Shown: in pieces, positions 43,149 through 52,947 of the stretch | Layout of the letters: each line of letters starts with the position of its first letter | How positions within the stretch are numbered: the first letter of the stretch is position 1 | NCBI GenBank assembly: GCA_903970305.1 | Contig: CAJCID010000117.1 | Coordinates: 1-61,693 of the forward strand | Length of the DNA stretch: 61,693 nucleotides | Source of the DNA: Rhodospirillales bacterium | Lineage (GTDB): Bacteria > Pseudomonadota > Gammaproteobacteria > Burkholderiales > Burkholderiaceae_D | Reading direction: 5' to 3' | Program-made: the position numbers and the translations under genes | Notes under the pieces: generated by a model | What the model was told of the DNA's origin: nothing | The model's database searches: none | Seen by the model: only the letters and a program-made list of their open reading frames with translations

Positions 43149-46065
43149 TTCTTTCGCATCGGGCGGCGCGCACGGGCTTGGGGAAGTGACGCCAGGCTCC
43201 GGTCTTGAACGCGTCACGGAAAGCCAGAGCCCGCTCGGCCATGACCGTGTGCGCTTCGAGGAGGTTGCAGCGCCCTCTCCGACGGGGGGTGCAGGCGCCT
43301 TGCGCGCACCAGTTCTCTTCGGAGCCAAGAGCCGCTCGGGTCTGGCCTCGGCGCCCGCTTGGCTGTTCGTCGCCTTCTGGGCCTTTCTGTGCCTTCTGAT
43401 CGTGATTGCGCTCTGGGTCTCGACCTTTTCCCGGATCGAGCGCATGCGCGCAGAGACGATCGCGCGCGCCAACGAGCGGGCGCGCTCGGCGGTCAACGCC
43501 TACCAGGGCTTCGTCGAACGATCGGTCAAGAACTCCGACCAGCTGCTCGAGATCGTGCGCTACCGCTCGATGGAAGGCGGAATCGATCTTGGCGCTCTCA
43601 AGGAGCGCGCGGGCTTTCGCGGCCAGGACTGGTTGGGAGTGGCGATTCTGGACGCCAATGCCCACTGCGTATCCGCCTCATTTGGCTGCGATCGGCGCCA
43701 AAGCTTCGAGTTTCGCGAGTACTTTCAATTTCACCGAGACCATCCCGAGGACGTGGCGCACCTGGGACTTGCCGTAGCGGGAATCAACGGTGGGCCATCC
43801 CACCCGACGGTGATCCATCTGAGCCGGCGCATCGTCGACGCGAACGGCCGCTTCGCCGGGGTTGCAGTGATCGCGCTGCTTGAACCGTATTTCACGCAGT
43901 TCTTCACCGGATCGAGCCTGTCGGATCCTGACTTCCTGGCCGTGATGGGAGAGGACGGCATCGTGCGGGCGCTGCGCGTGGGGCACGCCGACGTCGACAC
44001 TGCAGGGTCGGCGATCAAGATGCCGGCCGCCATGCGAGGCAAGGAGGGTTCGACCCAGCTGCAGCCGGGCGAATGGGCAGCTTCACCCCAGTCGAGTCTC
44101 ATCGCCTGGAAGCGCCTCGACCAGATTCCGATGTATGCGCTCGTGGGCCTGTCGGAGGATCATGTTCTCGCGGCCTGGGCCGAATCGCGGCAGAGCGCGC
44201 TCCACCAGGCGCTGCTCTGGACACTGGTGCTGATCGCGCTCGGCGGGCTCTCGAGCGTCCTGGCCTTGCGCTTTGTCTCCAAGCGGGTGCGCGAGGAAAG
44301 GATCCGTGCCGCCTATCGGGTCGCGACCGAGGGCACGCGCGACGGGCTGTCCTTTCTCGAGCCGCTCTACGACTCCGCGCACCAGATCGCGGATCTGGCC
44401 TTTGCCGATTGCAACGAGGCCGCTGCCAGCATGCTGGGGATGACGCGCCACCGACTGGTCGGGCGGCGTTGCGCCGAACTCCTCGACCCGGAGGGACTCG
44501 CCCGCACGCTGCTGCTTTTCGAGAGGGCCGCAACGGCAGGCCATCTCGAATTCACCCAGGCCGGCTGCGCGCTGGGTCCTCTGGATCCCGACACCCTTTG
44601 GGTCGAGCACCGCATTGTGCGCACCGGGCTCGGTTTTGCGGTGACGCTGCGCGATGTCACGGAAGGGGTTGTGCATCGTGATCAACTGGCGCAGATGGCC
44701 AACGAGGATCGTCTGACGGGCCTGCCGAATCGCAACTGGCTCGAAACCGAGGTGGGTGAGATGATCCGCGCCCGTGCCGGGGGCCTGGCCCAGTTCGCCC
44801 TCTTGTTTGTTGATTTCGATGGCTTTAAGCGCGTCAACGATTCGATGGGCCATTCTGCCGGAGACGAGCTCTTGCGCGCGGCGGCCAAACGCCTGGCGGT
44901 CCCGCTCGGTCCAGAAGACTCCGTCGTTCGTCTGGGTGGCGACGAATTCGTCATCCTCGTGCGCTCAGCGGTCAGCGAGGCGCCAGTGGCCGAGCTCGCC
45001 AACCAGATCGTCGCGAGTTTCCAGACCCCGTTTTGCCTCGCGCCAGGGGAGGTCAAGATTGGAGTCTCGATCGGGATCTGCCTGTACCCCGAGCACGGTG
45101 TGACGATGGAGGAACTGTTACGTAACGCAGACCTGGCCATGTATGAAGAGAAGGCCTCGCGCCGCGGGAAATTCCGCTTCTTCCGTCCGGAACTGTTCTC
45201 GGCGGTCCAAGAGCGCTTTGAGATGGAAGGGGCCTTGCTGAGCGCCATCGATCGCAATGAATTCGTGCTGCACTTTCAGCCGCAGTTCGCGATCGACTCG
45301 GGCCAGTTGATCGGATTCGAGGCGCTGGTGCGCTGGGTCCGTGCGGGCCGGGGCCTGATCTTGCCGGCTGACTTTGTTCCGGTAGCCGAGGAAGCGGGCT
45401 TGATCACCCGCCTGGGCGAACAGGTCATCGAGAAGGCCTGCCAGCAACTCGCCACCTGGCGTGCCCTGGAGTTGCCGGTCGTACCGGTCTCGGTGAACGT
45501 CTCGGCGATCCAGTTCCACCATTCGAATATCCGCAAGACCTTCGAGACCGCACTGGCGCGCTATCGTGTCCCACCGCAACTGATCCAGATGGAGATCACC
45601 GAGTCGTCCATGATCGGCAACGAGGCCGCAATCAGTGCGATGCTGCAGCAGATCCGGGGCTTGGGGATCAAGATCTCGGTCGACGATTTCGGCACGGGCT
45701 ACTCATCGCTGTCCCAGTTGCAACAGCTTCGGGTCGATGCGATCAAGATCGATCGCAGCTTCATCTCGGCGATGCAGGCGTCTGCCGAGGGTGAGGTCTT
45801 TGTCCGGGCGATCATCTCGATGGCCCATGCTCTGGCCATGAAGGTCGTCGCAGAGGGCGTCGAGACGGCGTCCCAGCTCGAGTCACTGCGCCGCCTGCAG
45901 TGCGAGGCCGCGCAGGGCTTCTACTTCTCGAAGCCTCTGGCCGGAGCCCTCGCGACGGATCTCCTTCTGGATCTGTCCGAGGGCCGCCGCGCCCCCCTTC
46001 GGCCTGGCGGAACGGTCGCCTCCATGCCCGGACTGCTGCAGATGCCGGCGATCGGACCCTGGTGA
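43141..46065 (+). CDS. Membrane GGDEF-EAL protein with periplasmic sensor
   Basis: 974 aa. A cytoplasmic N-terminal tail of about 75 residues leads to membrane helix 1 (AWLFVAFWAFLCLLIVIALW), a dCache-like periplasmic sensor (about 98-345), helix 2 (ALLWTLVLIALGGLSSVLAL), a PAS-like module (about 385-510), a GGDEF domain with GGDEF at 599-603 but no RxxD inhibitory site (GPED instead), and an EAL domain with EAL at 727-729, QPQF, NVSAIQF, EITES, DDFGTGYSSL and VVAEGVET. All key EAL residues are present, so phosphodiesterase activity is likely. It starts inside the TPR cyclase gene (eight-base overlap). Confidence 0.92.
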   Translation: MLDSFASGGAHGLGEVTPGSGLERVTESQSPLGHDRVRFEEVAAPSPTGGAGALRAPVLFGAKSRSGLASAPAWLFVAFWAFLCLLIVIALWVSTFSRIERMRAETIARANERARSAVNAYQGFVERSVKNSDQLLEIVRYRSMEGGIDLGALKERAGFRGQDWLGVAILDANAHCVSASFGCDRRQSFEFREYFQFHRDHPEDVAHLGLAVAGINGGPSHPTVIHLSRRIVDANGRFAGVAVIALLEPYFTQFFTGSSLSDPDFLAVMGEDGIVRALRVGHADVDTAGSAIKMPAAMRGKEGSTQLQPGEWAASPQSSLIAWKRLDQIPMYALVGLSEDHVLAAWAESRQSALHQALLWTLVLIALGGLSSVLALRFVSKRVREERIRAAYRVATEGTRDGLSFLEPLYDSAHQIADLAFADCNEAAASMLGMTRHRLVGRRCAELLDPEGLARTLLLFERAATAGHLEFTQAGCALGPLDPDTLWVEHRIVRTGLGFAVTLRDVTEGVVHRDQLAQMANEDRLTGLPNRNWLETEVGEMIRARAGGLAQFALLFVDFDGFKRVNDSMGHSAGDELLRAAAKRLAVPLGPEDSVVRLGGDEFVILVRSAVSEAPVAELANQIVASFQTPFCLAPGEVKIGVSIGICLYPEHGVTMEELLRNADLAMYEEKASRRGKFRFFRPELFSAVQERFEMEGALLSAIDRNEFVLHFQPQFAIDSGQLIGFEALVRWVRAGRGLILPADFVPVAEEAGLITRLGEQVIEKACQQLATWRALELPVVPVSVNVSAIQFHHSNIRKTFETALARYRVPPQLIQMEITESSMIGNEAAISAMLQQIRGLGIKISVDDFGTGYSSLSQLQQLRVDAIKIDRSFISAMQASAEGEVFVRAIISMAHALAMKVVAEGVETASQLESLRRLQCEAAQGFYFSKPLAGALATDLLLDLSEGRRAPLRPGGTVASMPGLLQMPAIGPW

Positions 46066-46076
46066 CCCCGAGGGGG

Positions 46077-47648
46077 TCAGTCCGACGCGTAGAGCGCACT
46101 GTAGCGCTCGCGTAGATCGCGCTTTAAGAGCTTGCCGCTCGGATTCTTAGGCAGGCTCGTCGTGAAGACGACCCGCTTGGGAACCTTAAAGCTGGCGAGG
46201 TGCGACCGGCAGTGTTCGATCAGTTCCGCCTCGGAGAGACTCTGTCCGGCCTTGAGCACCACGATCGCCGTCACGGCTTCGATCCATTGCGGATGACCGA
46301 TGCCAACGACAGCCACCTCGGAGATCGCCCCCAGACGGTAGATGATTTCCTCGACCTCGCGGCTGGCGACGTTCTCGCCGCCGGTCTTGATCATGTCCTT
46401 CTTCCGGTCCACCACCGTGATGTACCCCTCGGCATCGATGGTCGCCAAGTCACCGCTATGGAACCAACCGCCGGCGAACGCGAGTTCGGTACGCTCCTCG
46501 TCATGGAAGTAGCCCGAGAGCAACTGCGGTGAGCGGTGCACGATCTCGCCGATTTCGCCGACCCCTACGTGCGTGCCATCGTCGCGAACGATGCGGGTCT
46601 CGACGTTGAGCGTGGCGCGCCCGGCTGAGCCGGCCTTGCGGAGCTGGTCCTCTGGCTTGAGCACCGTCGCCAAGGGCGCGATCTCGGTCTGCCCGTAGAA
46701 ATTCCACAACCGCACCAGTTCGAGCCTGCGCTGCAGTTCGAGCAGGACTTCGACGGGCATGATCGAGGCGCCGTAGTAGCCCTTGCGTAGGCTAGACAGA
46801 TCGGTGCTCTCGAACAGGGGCGAGCGCAGCAGGGAGATCCACACCGAGGGCGGAGCAAAAAACGAATTGACCCGATGCTCTGCGATCAAGGGGAGGACCT
46901 GCTCGGCAGTGGGCCGGCTCGTGATCACATTGGTTGCCCCGACATAGACGCCTGGACCCAGGAAGACATCAAGCTGGGCGCAATGAAACAGGGGCATGGC
47001 ATGCAGCATGACGTCGGACTCGTCGATTTCACCGTCGACCAGGCAACTGACGTACTGCCAGATGACGGCACTGTGCGTGAGCATGGCACCCTTGGGCAGC
47101 GATTCGGTGCCGCTCGTGTAGATGATCTGGGCGAGGTCCCCGGAGGCCGCGGCAATCCCCAAGCCCACGCTTGGCGAGGCGGCCAAGTCCTCGAACGGGA
47201 TGCAGCCCGCTGGTGATTCAAAGAGCGCCTCACTGGGTAAGCCGAGCAGGAGTTCGACGGCCGTGTCGTCGCGGCACGCGGCGCGGGCGGTCTCGAGAAA
47301 CTCCTCGTCCACGCAGAGGATCTTCGCGCCCGCGTGGCGCAGGATATAGGCGATCTCGTGCGCCTTGAGCATGAAATTGATCGGCACCAGCACGGCGCTT
47401 AACTGCGGCAGGGCAAAGCGGAGCGCTGCGAAGGCGTGCGAATTGCGTGCGAGGACCGCCACCCGGTCGCCGGGTATGACGCCCTGCGCGATGAGCCCCG
47501 CCGCAAGCCTCGTGGTGAGCGCCTGAAACTCGGCATAGGTCCAGCGGACCGGACCGCAGACGATGGCGGTTTTGTCCGGATGGCGCCCTGCGGACCGGCG
47601 CAGGAGGTCGGCGATGTTCTGGCTTGAGAGCGCATGCTTGGTCATCAT
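46077..47648 (-). CDS. Acyl-CoA synthetase (AMP-dependent ligase)
   Basis: 523 aa. The P-loop is IIYTSGTESLPKGAMLTH, followed by WNFYGQTEIAP and GWFHSGDLATIDAEGYITVVDRKKDMIKTGGENV, with Lys in NPSGKLLKRDLRERY. This is the medium/long-chain or aryl acyl-CoA synthetase type. AGGAGA lies seven bases before the ATG at 47648. It could feed fatty or aromatic acids into CoA metabolism; substrate not determinable. It is convergent with the GGDEF-EAL gene. Confidence 0.88.
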   Translation of the reverse strand: MMTKHALSSQNIADLLRRSAGRHPDKTAIVCGPVRWTYAEFQALTTRLAAGLIAQGVIPGDRVAVLARNSHAFAALRFALPQLSAVLVPINFMLKAHEIAYILRHAGAKILCVDEEFLETARAACRDDTAVELLLGLPSEALFESPAGCIPFEDLAASPSVGLGIAAASGDLAQIIYTSGTESLPKGAMLTHSAVIWQYVSCLVDGEIDESDVMLHAMPLFHCAQLDVFLGPGVYVGATNVITSRPTAEQVLPLIAEHRVNSFFAPPSVWISLLRSPLFESTDLSSLRKGYYGASIMPVEVLLELQRRLELVRLWNFYGQTEIAPLATVLKPEDQLRKAGSAGRATLNVETRIVRDDGTHVGVGEIGEIVHRSPQLLSGYFHDEERTELAFAGGWFHSGDLATIDAEGYITVVDRKKDMIKTGGENVASREVEEIIYRLGAISEVAVVGIGHPQWIEAVTAIVVLKAGQSLSEAELIEHCRSHLASFKVPKRVVFTTSLPKNPSGKLLKRDLRERYSALYASD

Positions 47649-47780
47649 CTGTCTCCTGATCGGATGCTTGCTTTGGACTCTCGCGGTCCCTTGGGTGGCA
47701 CTGCAGCACGTAAAGCCCACACCCTGGGGCCCTCTGGGCGGCCCTCTTCGGGTTTCTTCGGGTCCGATCCGAGGACTCGC

Positions 47781-49067
47781 TTAGTGCTCGGTCACGACCG
47801 CATGCACGGCGCGCCAGGCTCCCGCACGCTGCTCCAGCACGAACTCCTCCTGGGATTCGAAGCGGTAGGGTTTGCCTGACTGCTTGCCCTGCTCGAGGAC
47901 TTCGGACTTGATGTAGACGCGGGCGCAGGCCGCGGCGTTCTCGCCTGGCATCGCCACCGCTTCGAGGGTCAGGCGGCGCTGGCTGAAGTTCTTGAGGTCA
48001 CGCAGGGCCTGGGTCGTACTGCTTGCGAATTCTTGGCGGCTAAAGGTCATGGTGGTCAGTTTGCCCTCGGCCTCGCGCACGATCGCATCCACCGTCGCAT
48101 CGTCGGCAAACAGTGCCAGGACGGATTCGGCGTTCTGTGCCGCGACGGCCTTGTCGTAGCGACCGATCCAATCCTTGGCAATGTCGCGCGGATCACACGA
48201 GGAGACCGGCGCAGGAGCGGACTGCTGCTGCTTGTACTTCTCGGCGCTGGTGCTGTCGGCCTGCTTCGAATATTCGTCCAGGTCACCCTCGAAGTGCCCG
48301 CCGACATAGAAGTCCGGAATCCGGTCGAGGAGCTTGGGCAGCAGCAAGGTCATCAGTCCGCGGGTTTGCATCCCTGACGCATTGGACCCGCGCGCAAACC
48401 CGACCTGGCCGGCCGCGATCTCCTGCTCGCCGCGCGCGTTGGTCATCACGGTCCTGCCCGAATTGACCTTGTCATAGGAGCCGACTTCGTAGGGTGTCCC
48501 CGCTGCCCGCTCGGCCGCGAGCACATAGGGTTCGTGATCCGTCCCGCGGACCCCGATGGTGGCCGCAGGAGTGCGGATCGCGTAGTTCTCGTGATGGAGG
48601 CGACCGATCCAGCCAGAGATGACGCGCAAGGACCCAGCGATGATGCGCAAGGTCATGCGATCCGAATCCTTCGCTGTGGCCGAGAAGCGTTCCGCCAGAA
48701 ACTCCGTGTTCGCCCGGATCCCGATCATGCCGGCGTCGTTGGTCTTCAGGACCGCTTCGGCGTCGGGTCCTGTGCGGATGATGTCGCCCACGTAGGTCAC
48801 ATCGCCCAGATGCAGCGCGTGCGCGCTTTGGTCTGAGCCGCGCAGCGCACTGACCTCACCCGTGAGGCGGTAGACCACGCCAAAGGGTGTGCCCAGATCC
48901 GAATTGGCTTTGGCGCCTGACGCGGAGGAGTCGGCGGGAGCGGGCTTGTCCTGGGCGATCGCCTCGGGTCCGGCCACCAGGGCCGTGAGGGCTAAGAGGA
49001 GAAGAAGTGGATTGAACCTTCTGCGCAGACACGACAGGAGTGCGAACGACACGGTGACAGCCTGCAT
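47781..49067 (-). CDS. Exported FecR-domain protein with NTF2-like C-terminus
   Basis: 428 aa from the ATG at 49067; longer frames upstream lack homology. A signal peptide ends EAIAQ. Residues about 58-185 form a FecR domain (LTGEVSALRGSDQSAHALHLGDVTYVGD; GSLRVISGWIG; YAIRTPAATIGVRGTDHEPYV). Residues about 295-425 resemble an NTF2/SnoaL-like module (WIGRYDKAVAAQNAESVLALFADDATVDA). FecR domains usually relay signals to ECF sigma factors, but this soluble, exported form with no sigma gene nearby is of the type found in stand-alone envelope proteins. Confidence 0.82.
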   Translation of the reverse strand: MQAVTVSFALLSCLRRRFNPLLLLLALTALVAGPEAIAQDKPAPADSSASGAKANSDLGTPFGVVYRLTGEVSALRGSDQSAHALHLGDVTYVGDIIRTGPDAEAVLKTNDAGMIGIRANTEFLAERFSATAKDSDRMTLRIIAGSLRVISGWIGRLHHENYAIRTPAATIGVRGTDHEPYVLAAERAAGTPYEVGSYDKVNSGRTVMTNARGEQEIAAGQVGFARGSNASGMQTRGLMTLLLPKLLDRIPDFYVGGHFEGDLDEYSKQADSTSAEKYKQQQSAPAPVSSCDPRDIAKDWIGRYDKAVAAQNAESVLALFADDATVDAIVREAEGKLTTMTFSRQEFASSTTQALRDLKNFSQRRLTLEAVAMPGENAAACARVYIKSEVLEQGKQSGKPYRFESQEEFVLEQRAGAWRAVHAVVTEH

Positions 49068-49569
49068 AGAGCAATTCCCATTGATCCAGCCCTGGTGGCG
49101 GCTGGCAAGATTGGACGGCACTGAATTGGACGGCACTGAAGCGGGCGCAGGGGAGTCACTCCTTAGCGAACCCGAAGTGGATGGTATTGTGCCCGGGCGC
49201 AGTTGTCGAGCAACGATAAACAAGCAACGGCAGGCAAGTCCACCTTCGGATCGGCCGCATGGGTTTCGCTTGCGCCCTGCATGTCGACAGGGGTGTGCCT
49301 GGATCGCTGGAGCAGCACGACTCCATATCCTTGGTCGTACCGAGCGGGCCCGGCGTGTTGCGCCTTGCCGGGTATGCCCACGCCTACCCGAAACAAGTTT
49401 CGCCCATGGAGCAAGTGAGTGTCGCAGCTTGCTGCGATTGTTAAGGAACGTCAATCGCGCTCAATTCGCTGGATACCAAACAACAGCAGGGGATTTGTTC
49501 TCGAAACCGCTATACAGCACGGGCCATGCTCTACAGAATAAGCCCATCTGCTACGAAGCCGGGTCCGAC
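49068..49569. other. Intergenic region, no gene seen
   Basis: Holds the FecR gene promoter. Several overlapping frames are open but lack ribosome sites and recognisable sequence. A lower-GC stretch lies around 49430-49560. Confidence 0.5.
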
Positions 49570-49947
49570 ATGTTTGAGCGATTGCCTTCAGTGCGAGACT
49601 ACGAGATCCTGAACAAGGTGGGCGTGTTGCTTGATGAAGCACGCCACATGGCGGCGCGCGGGACGCGGCGCATGCTCGTCAATGCGCAGGATGTGGCCAA
49701 GGGCTCTGATGCGCTGGCCATCGCGCGCGCGTTGATCTACACCGTCCTGCAAGAGCTCGTCGAGGAATTTGCGCCGCGCACTGCCTCCGAGCGTGAACTT
49801 GCTGAGAAGTTTCGTCTCCAGTCACCGCTCGCGCTCGGTCTGGCCGACGGCGAGGCCGACTGGCCCCTCTCGAGGGCAGCCATTGCCGATTCAAGGCGAC
49901 CCGATTCGCCCGCAAGCGGTACACTCGCAGCGCGCCGCCAGGCCTAG
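49570..49947 (+). CDS. Hypothetical protein, 125 aa
   Basis: The frame from the ATG at 49570 encodes a helical protein (MFERLPSVRDYEILNKVGVLL, DALAIARALIYTVLQELVEEF, ASERELAEKFRLQSPLALGL) with a disordered Arg/Ala/Ser tail. The frame is open far upstream, and the ribosome site is poor (GGGTCCG), so the start is uncertain. No family recognised. It precedes the HiPIP gene by 78 bases. Confidence 0.5.
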   Translation: MFERLPSVRDYEILNKVGVLLDEARHMAARGTRRMLVNAQDVAKGSDALAIARALIYTVLQELVEEFAPRTASERELAEKFRLQSPLALGLADGEADWPLSRAAIADSRRPDSPASGTLAARRQA

Positions 49948-50025
49948 ATCCGGCATTCTGGGCCAGAGCCCCCTTGCCTGGGCACCGGTGCGGATCGACA
50001 CAGGCCGACTTGGGGGAGCCAGCAG

Positions 50026-50334
50026 ATGAATTCTCTTCGCCGTCGATGGATTTTGCGGATCCCGGCGCTCCTCACCGCCCCGCATCTGTCGTCACTCTAT
50101 GCTGCGCCAGCCGCGGTATTGGAGACGGACCCGGATGCGCGCGCTGTGGGTTACGTGACCGACGCGAAGCGCGTCGACCCGGCGCGTTATCCGCTCTACA
50201 GTGCACCCCAGCAATGTGCGAATTGCCAGCTGTTTTCAGGAGCGGCCGATGGCGGGCCGGGACTTTGCACCCTCTTTAAGGGCCGCACGGTGACTTCGAA
50301 CGGCTGGTGCAAGGCCTATCAGGCGGCGATCTAG
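50026..50334 (+). CDS. High-potential iron-sulfur protein (HiPIP)
   Basis: 102 aa. The N-terminus has a Tat-like signal (RRRWILRIPALL). The mature part shows the four [4Fe-4S] ligands in HiPIP spacing: C64 and C67 (CANC), C81 (GPGLC) and C95 (NGWC), plus the conserved ARYP. HiPIPs are periplasmic one-electron carriers between the bc1 complex and reaction centres or terminal oxidases in proteobacteria. GGGGGA precedes the ATG. Confidence 0.9.
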   Translation: MNSLRRRWILRIPALLTAPHLSSLYAAPAAVLETDPDARAVGYVTDAKRVDPARYPLYSAPQQCANCQLFSGAADGGPGLCTLFKGRTVTSNGWCKAYQAAI

Positions 50335-50379
50335 TCGTCGCCTTCGATTCCGCCGCCCCGATGAACGCGAGCGGATGGG

Positions 50380-52125
50380 CTAATAGGCCCAGAAGGGGCC
50401 CGTGCCGGCTGTTGTCGACTGGCCTTCGATGACCACGAAGATGGGTCGTCCAAAGAAGAACGGCAGACCCCAGTCGAACGAGCCCGACAACGAGTTGCTC
50501 CCCGCGATCGAGGCGGCTACAACGGAGGCGCCGAGGGCCTGCAGATCGACCACCGTAAAGGCGACCGGAGCCGATACCGAACCGGTGTAGGAGGCGTTGG
50601 TTGCCGTGAGGTTCAGAGAAGCCGGGGGACAGTCGAAGAAGGTCTCGCCTGGACAGGTGGCGATGCTTGGATCGTTGAAATACAGAGCATTCGAGCCACT
50701 GTCGATGAAGCTGTTCGCGAGCACCTGACTGTTAAAGGTGGTCGTGAAATTGAAATCCGCGTTGGCCAGATAGACCGACTGCGAGCCCAGTTGGTTGTTC
50801 GGCTCGGTATTGACTCCAAAGGTGAGCGTGCCGCTGAGAGTCTGAGCCCCGGTGCTGGCCACGGCGGGCAGGCTCACCACGACACCGTTGTTGTCGACCG
50901 TGAAGGCCGCGACAGGGTTGATCACCTGGTTGGCCAGGGGTGCGGTCGACTCCGAGCAAGCACCGCTTGGCGTGCAGCTGTAGTAAAGCCCCGAATTGGC
51001 AAGCGTTACGCAATAGGTGCCGCAGTCCTCTGTCCCCAGGCCCACCCCGAGTATCCCGTTGGCACCGAGCGCGGCGACTGAGCCCTCGTTCGCCCCGGTG
51101 CCCGAACAGCTTGCCGGAATCGTTGAGAAATTGGAGGCGCCATCGCCGATCACCTCGACCGGAATCGACGAGGCGAGTTCACCTGCGAATTTCACATCAA
51201 GGCGTGTCACGGATCCCCAGGTGAAGCCGCTGACGAACTGCTGGCATTCACCCAGAAGAGTTCCGGCGCTGCTGCCGGCGATATGGCCAAATCCTGACGG
51301 CAGCGCAGCGCTGTTGATGAGGCGTAGCCCGTACGAGCCGGTGTCCATGAGGACATGGTCGATTGTTCCGCATTGCGTGGTCCCGGGCAGGCACACCGTC
51401 ACCGATACATAGGGAACATTGATGACACCCGAGGTGCCCGCCGGACCGCTGTCGAGGACGAGACCAATCTGGTTCTGGGTTGCGCCGGCGGCGGCCACCG
51501 TGAGCGCAGCGCTGCTCGAACTCTGGCCGCCGGCTCCCGTGCAGGTGAGGGTGTAGGTGAACGGTCCGATTGCCCCGGGGGTCTCGGTCACCGCGCCATT
51601 TAAGGCCTGGCTGCCGCTCCACGCGCCCGATGCGCTGCAGGAGCTGGCATTGGTCGCGTTCCAGGTGAGCGTCGAGCTGCTTCCCAGGGTGATGTCGGCG
51701 GGCGAGACGGCGATGTGAACCGCAGGCAAGGCCGCGGTGACGAGATAGGTGGCGCTGGCCACCTGCGAGCCACCCGCACCCTGGCAGGTCAATGTGTACG
51801 TAAACGAGCCCACCTCGCTTGTGGCGACTGCGATCTCGCCCGCGGTCGGCTCGGATCCCGACCAGCCACCCGAGGCGCTGCAGGACGTTGCGTTGGTCGA
51901 GGACCAGAGCACGGACTCGGATTGACCTTGCGCAACGCGCGCGGCCGAGAACTCGATTTGAACGGTCGGAACGGGACCGTTGTCCCCGGCACCTCCCGTG
52001 GCGAGCGCGCTCGAACTCGACGTGCTGCCACCCCCGCCTCCGCCGCCACAGCCGGCCAGTGCCGCCACGACCAGCAACCCGGTGGATCGGAGGGTCCGAA
52101 TGAGGCGTGCTGCGGAAGCGTTCAA
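50380..52125 (-). CDS. DUF3443 lipoprotein with Ig-like repeats and pepsin-like motifs
   Basis: 581 aa. Lipobox LAGC at 23-26, then a Gly/Ser linker (GGGGGGGSTSSSS). Two related Ig-like modules (about 54-131 and 135-211) share SSTNATSCSASGxWSGS and FTYTLTCxGAGG. The DUF3443 domain (about 218-581) contains DTGSYGLRL (Asp261), GANGILGVGLG (357-364) and FIDSGSNALYF (Asp475), which match the two catalytic DTG/DSG loops and the GILGLG strand of pepsin-family aspartic peptidases. It overlaps the DUF2844 gene by four bases. Confidence 0.85.
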   Translation of the reverse strand: MNASAARLIRTLRSTGLLVVAALAGCGGGGGGGSTSSSSALATGGAGDNGPVPTVQIEFSAARVAQGQSESVLWSSTNATSCSASGGWSGSEPTAGEIAVATSEVGSFTYTLTCQGAGGSQVASATYLVTAALPAVHIAVSPADITLGSSSTLTWNATNASSCSASGAWSGSQALNGAVTETPGAIGPFTYTLTCTGAGGQSSSSAALTVAAAGATQNQIGLVLDSGPAGTSGVINVPYVSVTVCLPGTTQCGTIDHVLMDTGSYGLRLINSAALPSGFGHIAGSSAGTLLGECQQFVSGFTWGSVTRLDVKFAGELASSIPVEVIGDGASNFSTIPASCSGTGANEGSVAALGANGILGVGLGTEDCGTYCVTLANSGLYYSCTPSGACSESTAPLANQVINPVAAFTVDNNGVVVSLPAVASTGAQTLSGTLTFGVNTEPNNQLGSQSVYLANADFNFTTTFNSQVLANSFIDSGSNALYFNDPSIATCPGETFFDCPPASLNLTATNASYTGSVSAPVAFTVVDLQALGASVVAASIAGSNSLSGSFDWGLPFFFGRPIFVVIEGQSTTAGTGPFWAY

Positions 52126-52571
52126 TGGACCACCGTCCTGACATCGATCCCTTTGGGCACGAGGGCGGGCACGAAAGCCCTTCCCGCGAAGAAGCGGCTA
52201 TGACCGGACGCGTCGATCACGACGTCGCTGCGTTCGGCATGCAATTGGGAATGACCCGCGAGCGAGGTTCGCGAGGCTTCGAAGACGAAGGTAGTGAAAT
52301 GAGATCCGAGGATCTGTTGCAGATCGGGCTTGAACGGTCCAGACCAGGCGACCCCGAATACCTTACCGCGGCTCAGGAATTCCCGGACCTCGACGCCATT
52401 GGGCAGCGCGACATGCTCGATCGTGTAGGCGGATTGAACCTCTTCGCGCAGCGTCGCGTGGAGCGCTGCCCGGTCGTCTTCGATACTCGTCGGAGGGCCG
52501 CTCAGGCTGGCCCGCGCCGGCGTCGAGGTGGCCGCAATGATCCACAGAAGACATCCCGCCTTGGCGAGCAA
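52122..52571 (-). CDS. DUF2844 exported protein
   Basis: 149 aa, TTG start at 52571 in a stretch without ATG. A signal peptide ends TPARAS. The mature part (YTIEHVALPNGVEVREFLSRGKVFGVAWSG; AERSDVVIDASGHSRFFAGRAFVP) matches DUF2844, which is usually encoded next to DUF3443 in Burkholderia-like genomes. ATGA overlap with the DUF3443 start. Possibly a pro-domain, chaperone or partner of DUF3443. Confidence 0.8.
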   Translation of the reverse strand: MLAKAGCLLWIIAATSTPARASLSGPPTSIEDDRAALHATLREEVQSAYTIEHVALPNGVEVREFLSRGKVFGVAWSGPFKPDLQQILGSHFTTFVFEASRTSLAGHSQLHAERSDVVIDASGHSRFFAGRAFVPALVPKGIDVRTVVH

Positions 52572-52806
52572 CAGACGACGCGATCGATATGGGTCCAGGA
52601 GGGCTCCCTCGAGAGGTCCTACTTTGCCGCGTTGTAGAGAGAGCGCACAACGCTATTGCGCTCGATGAACACACGAGAAGGATCGTGCCACGAGGGCGAC
52701 CCACGCAAACAGAGCGCTAACTCATATTCACGAGTAGATCGATCACCGAGACGGCCCTAGGTGAATCTCCCAGGTGGCTGCGGCCTGGGATCGGTAACCG
52801 CCCCGC

Positions 52807-52947
52807 CTAGGAGCCCCAGTAGGTATCGTGATCGTTGTCGTGGTAGTAGGGGCTCTTTGCGGGGGGCACATCGGTACACCCGGCGAGCAGCGCCATGCCG
52901 AGGAGGGCGCACACGCCTTGCAGCGTGAGGATCCAGTGCTTTTTCAC
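52807..52947 (-). CDS. Small lipoprotein, 46 aa
   Basis: GTG start at 52947 preceded by GGAGAA. Signal with lipobox LAGC (VCALLGMALLAGCTDVPPAK), then YYHDNDHDTYWGS. Unknown small envelope protein. Confidence 0.7.
   Translation of the reverse strand: MKKHWILTLQGVCALLGMALLAGCTDVPPAKSPYYHDNDHDTYWGS

Noticed and set aside
49163-49414. Reverse and forward frames in the gap before the 125-aa gene
   Set aside because: No ribosome site or recognisable sequence; overlapping open frames on both strands are expected at this GC content.
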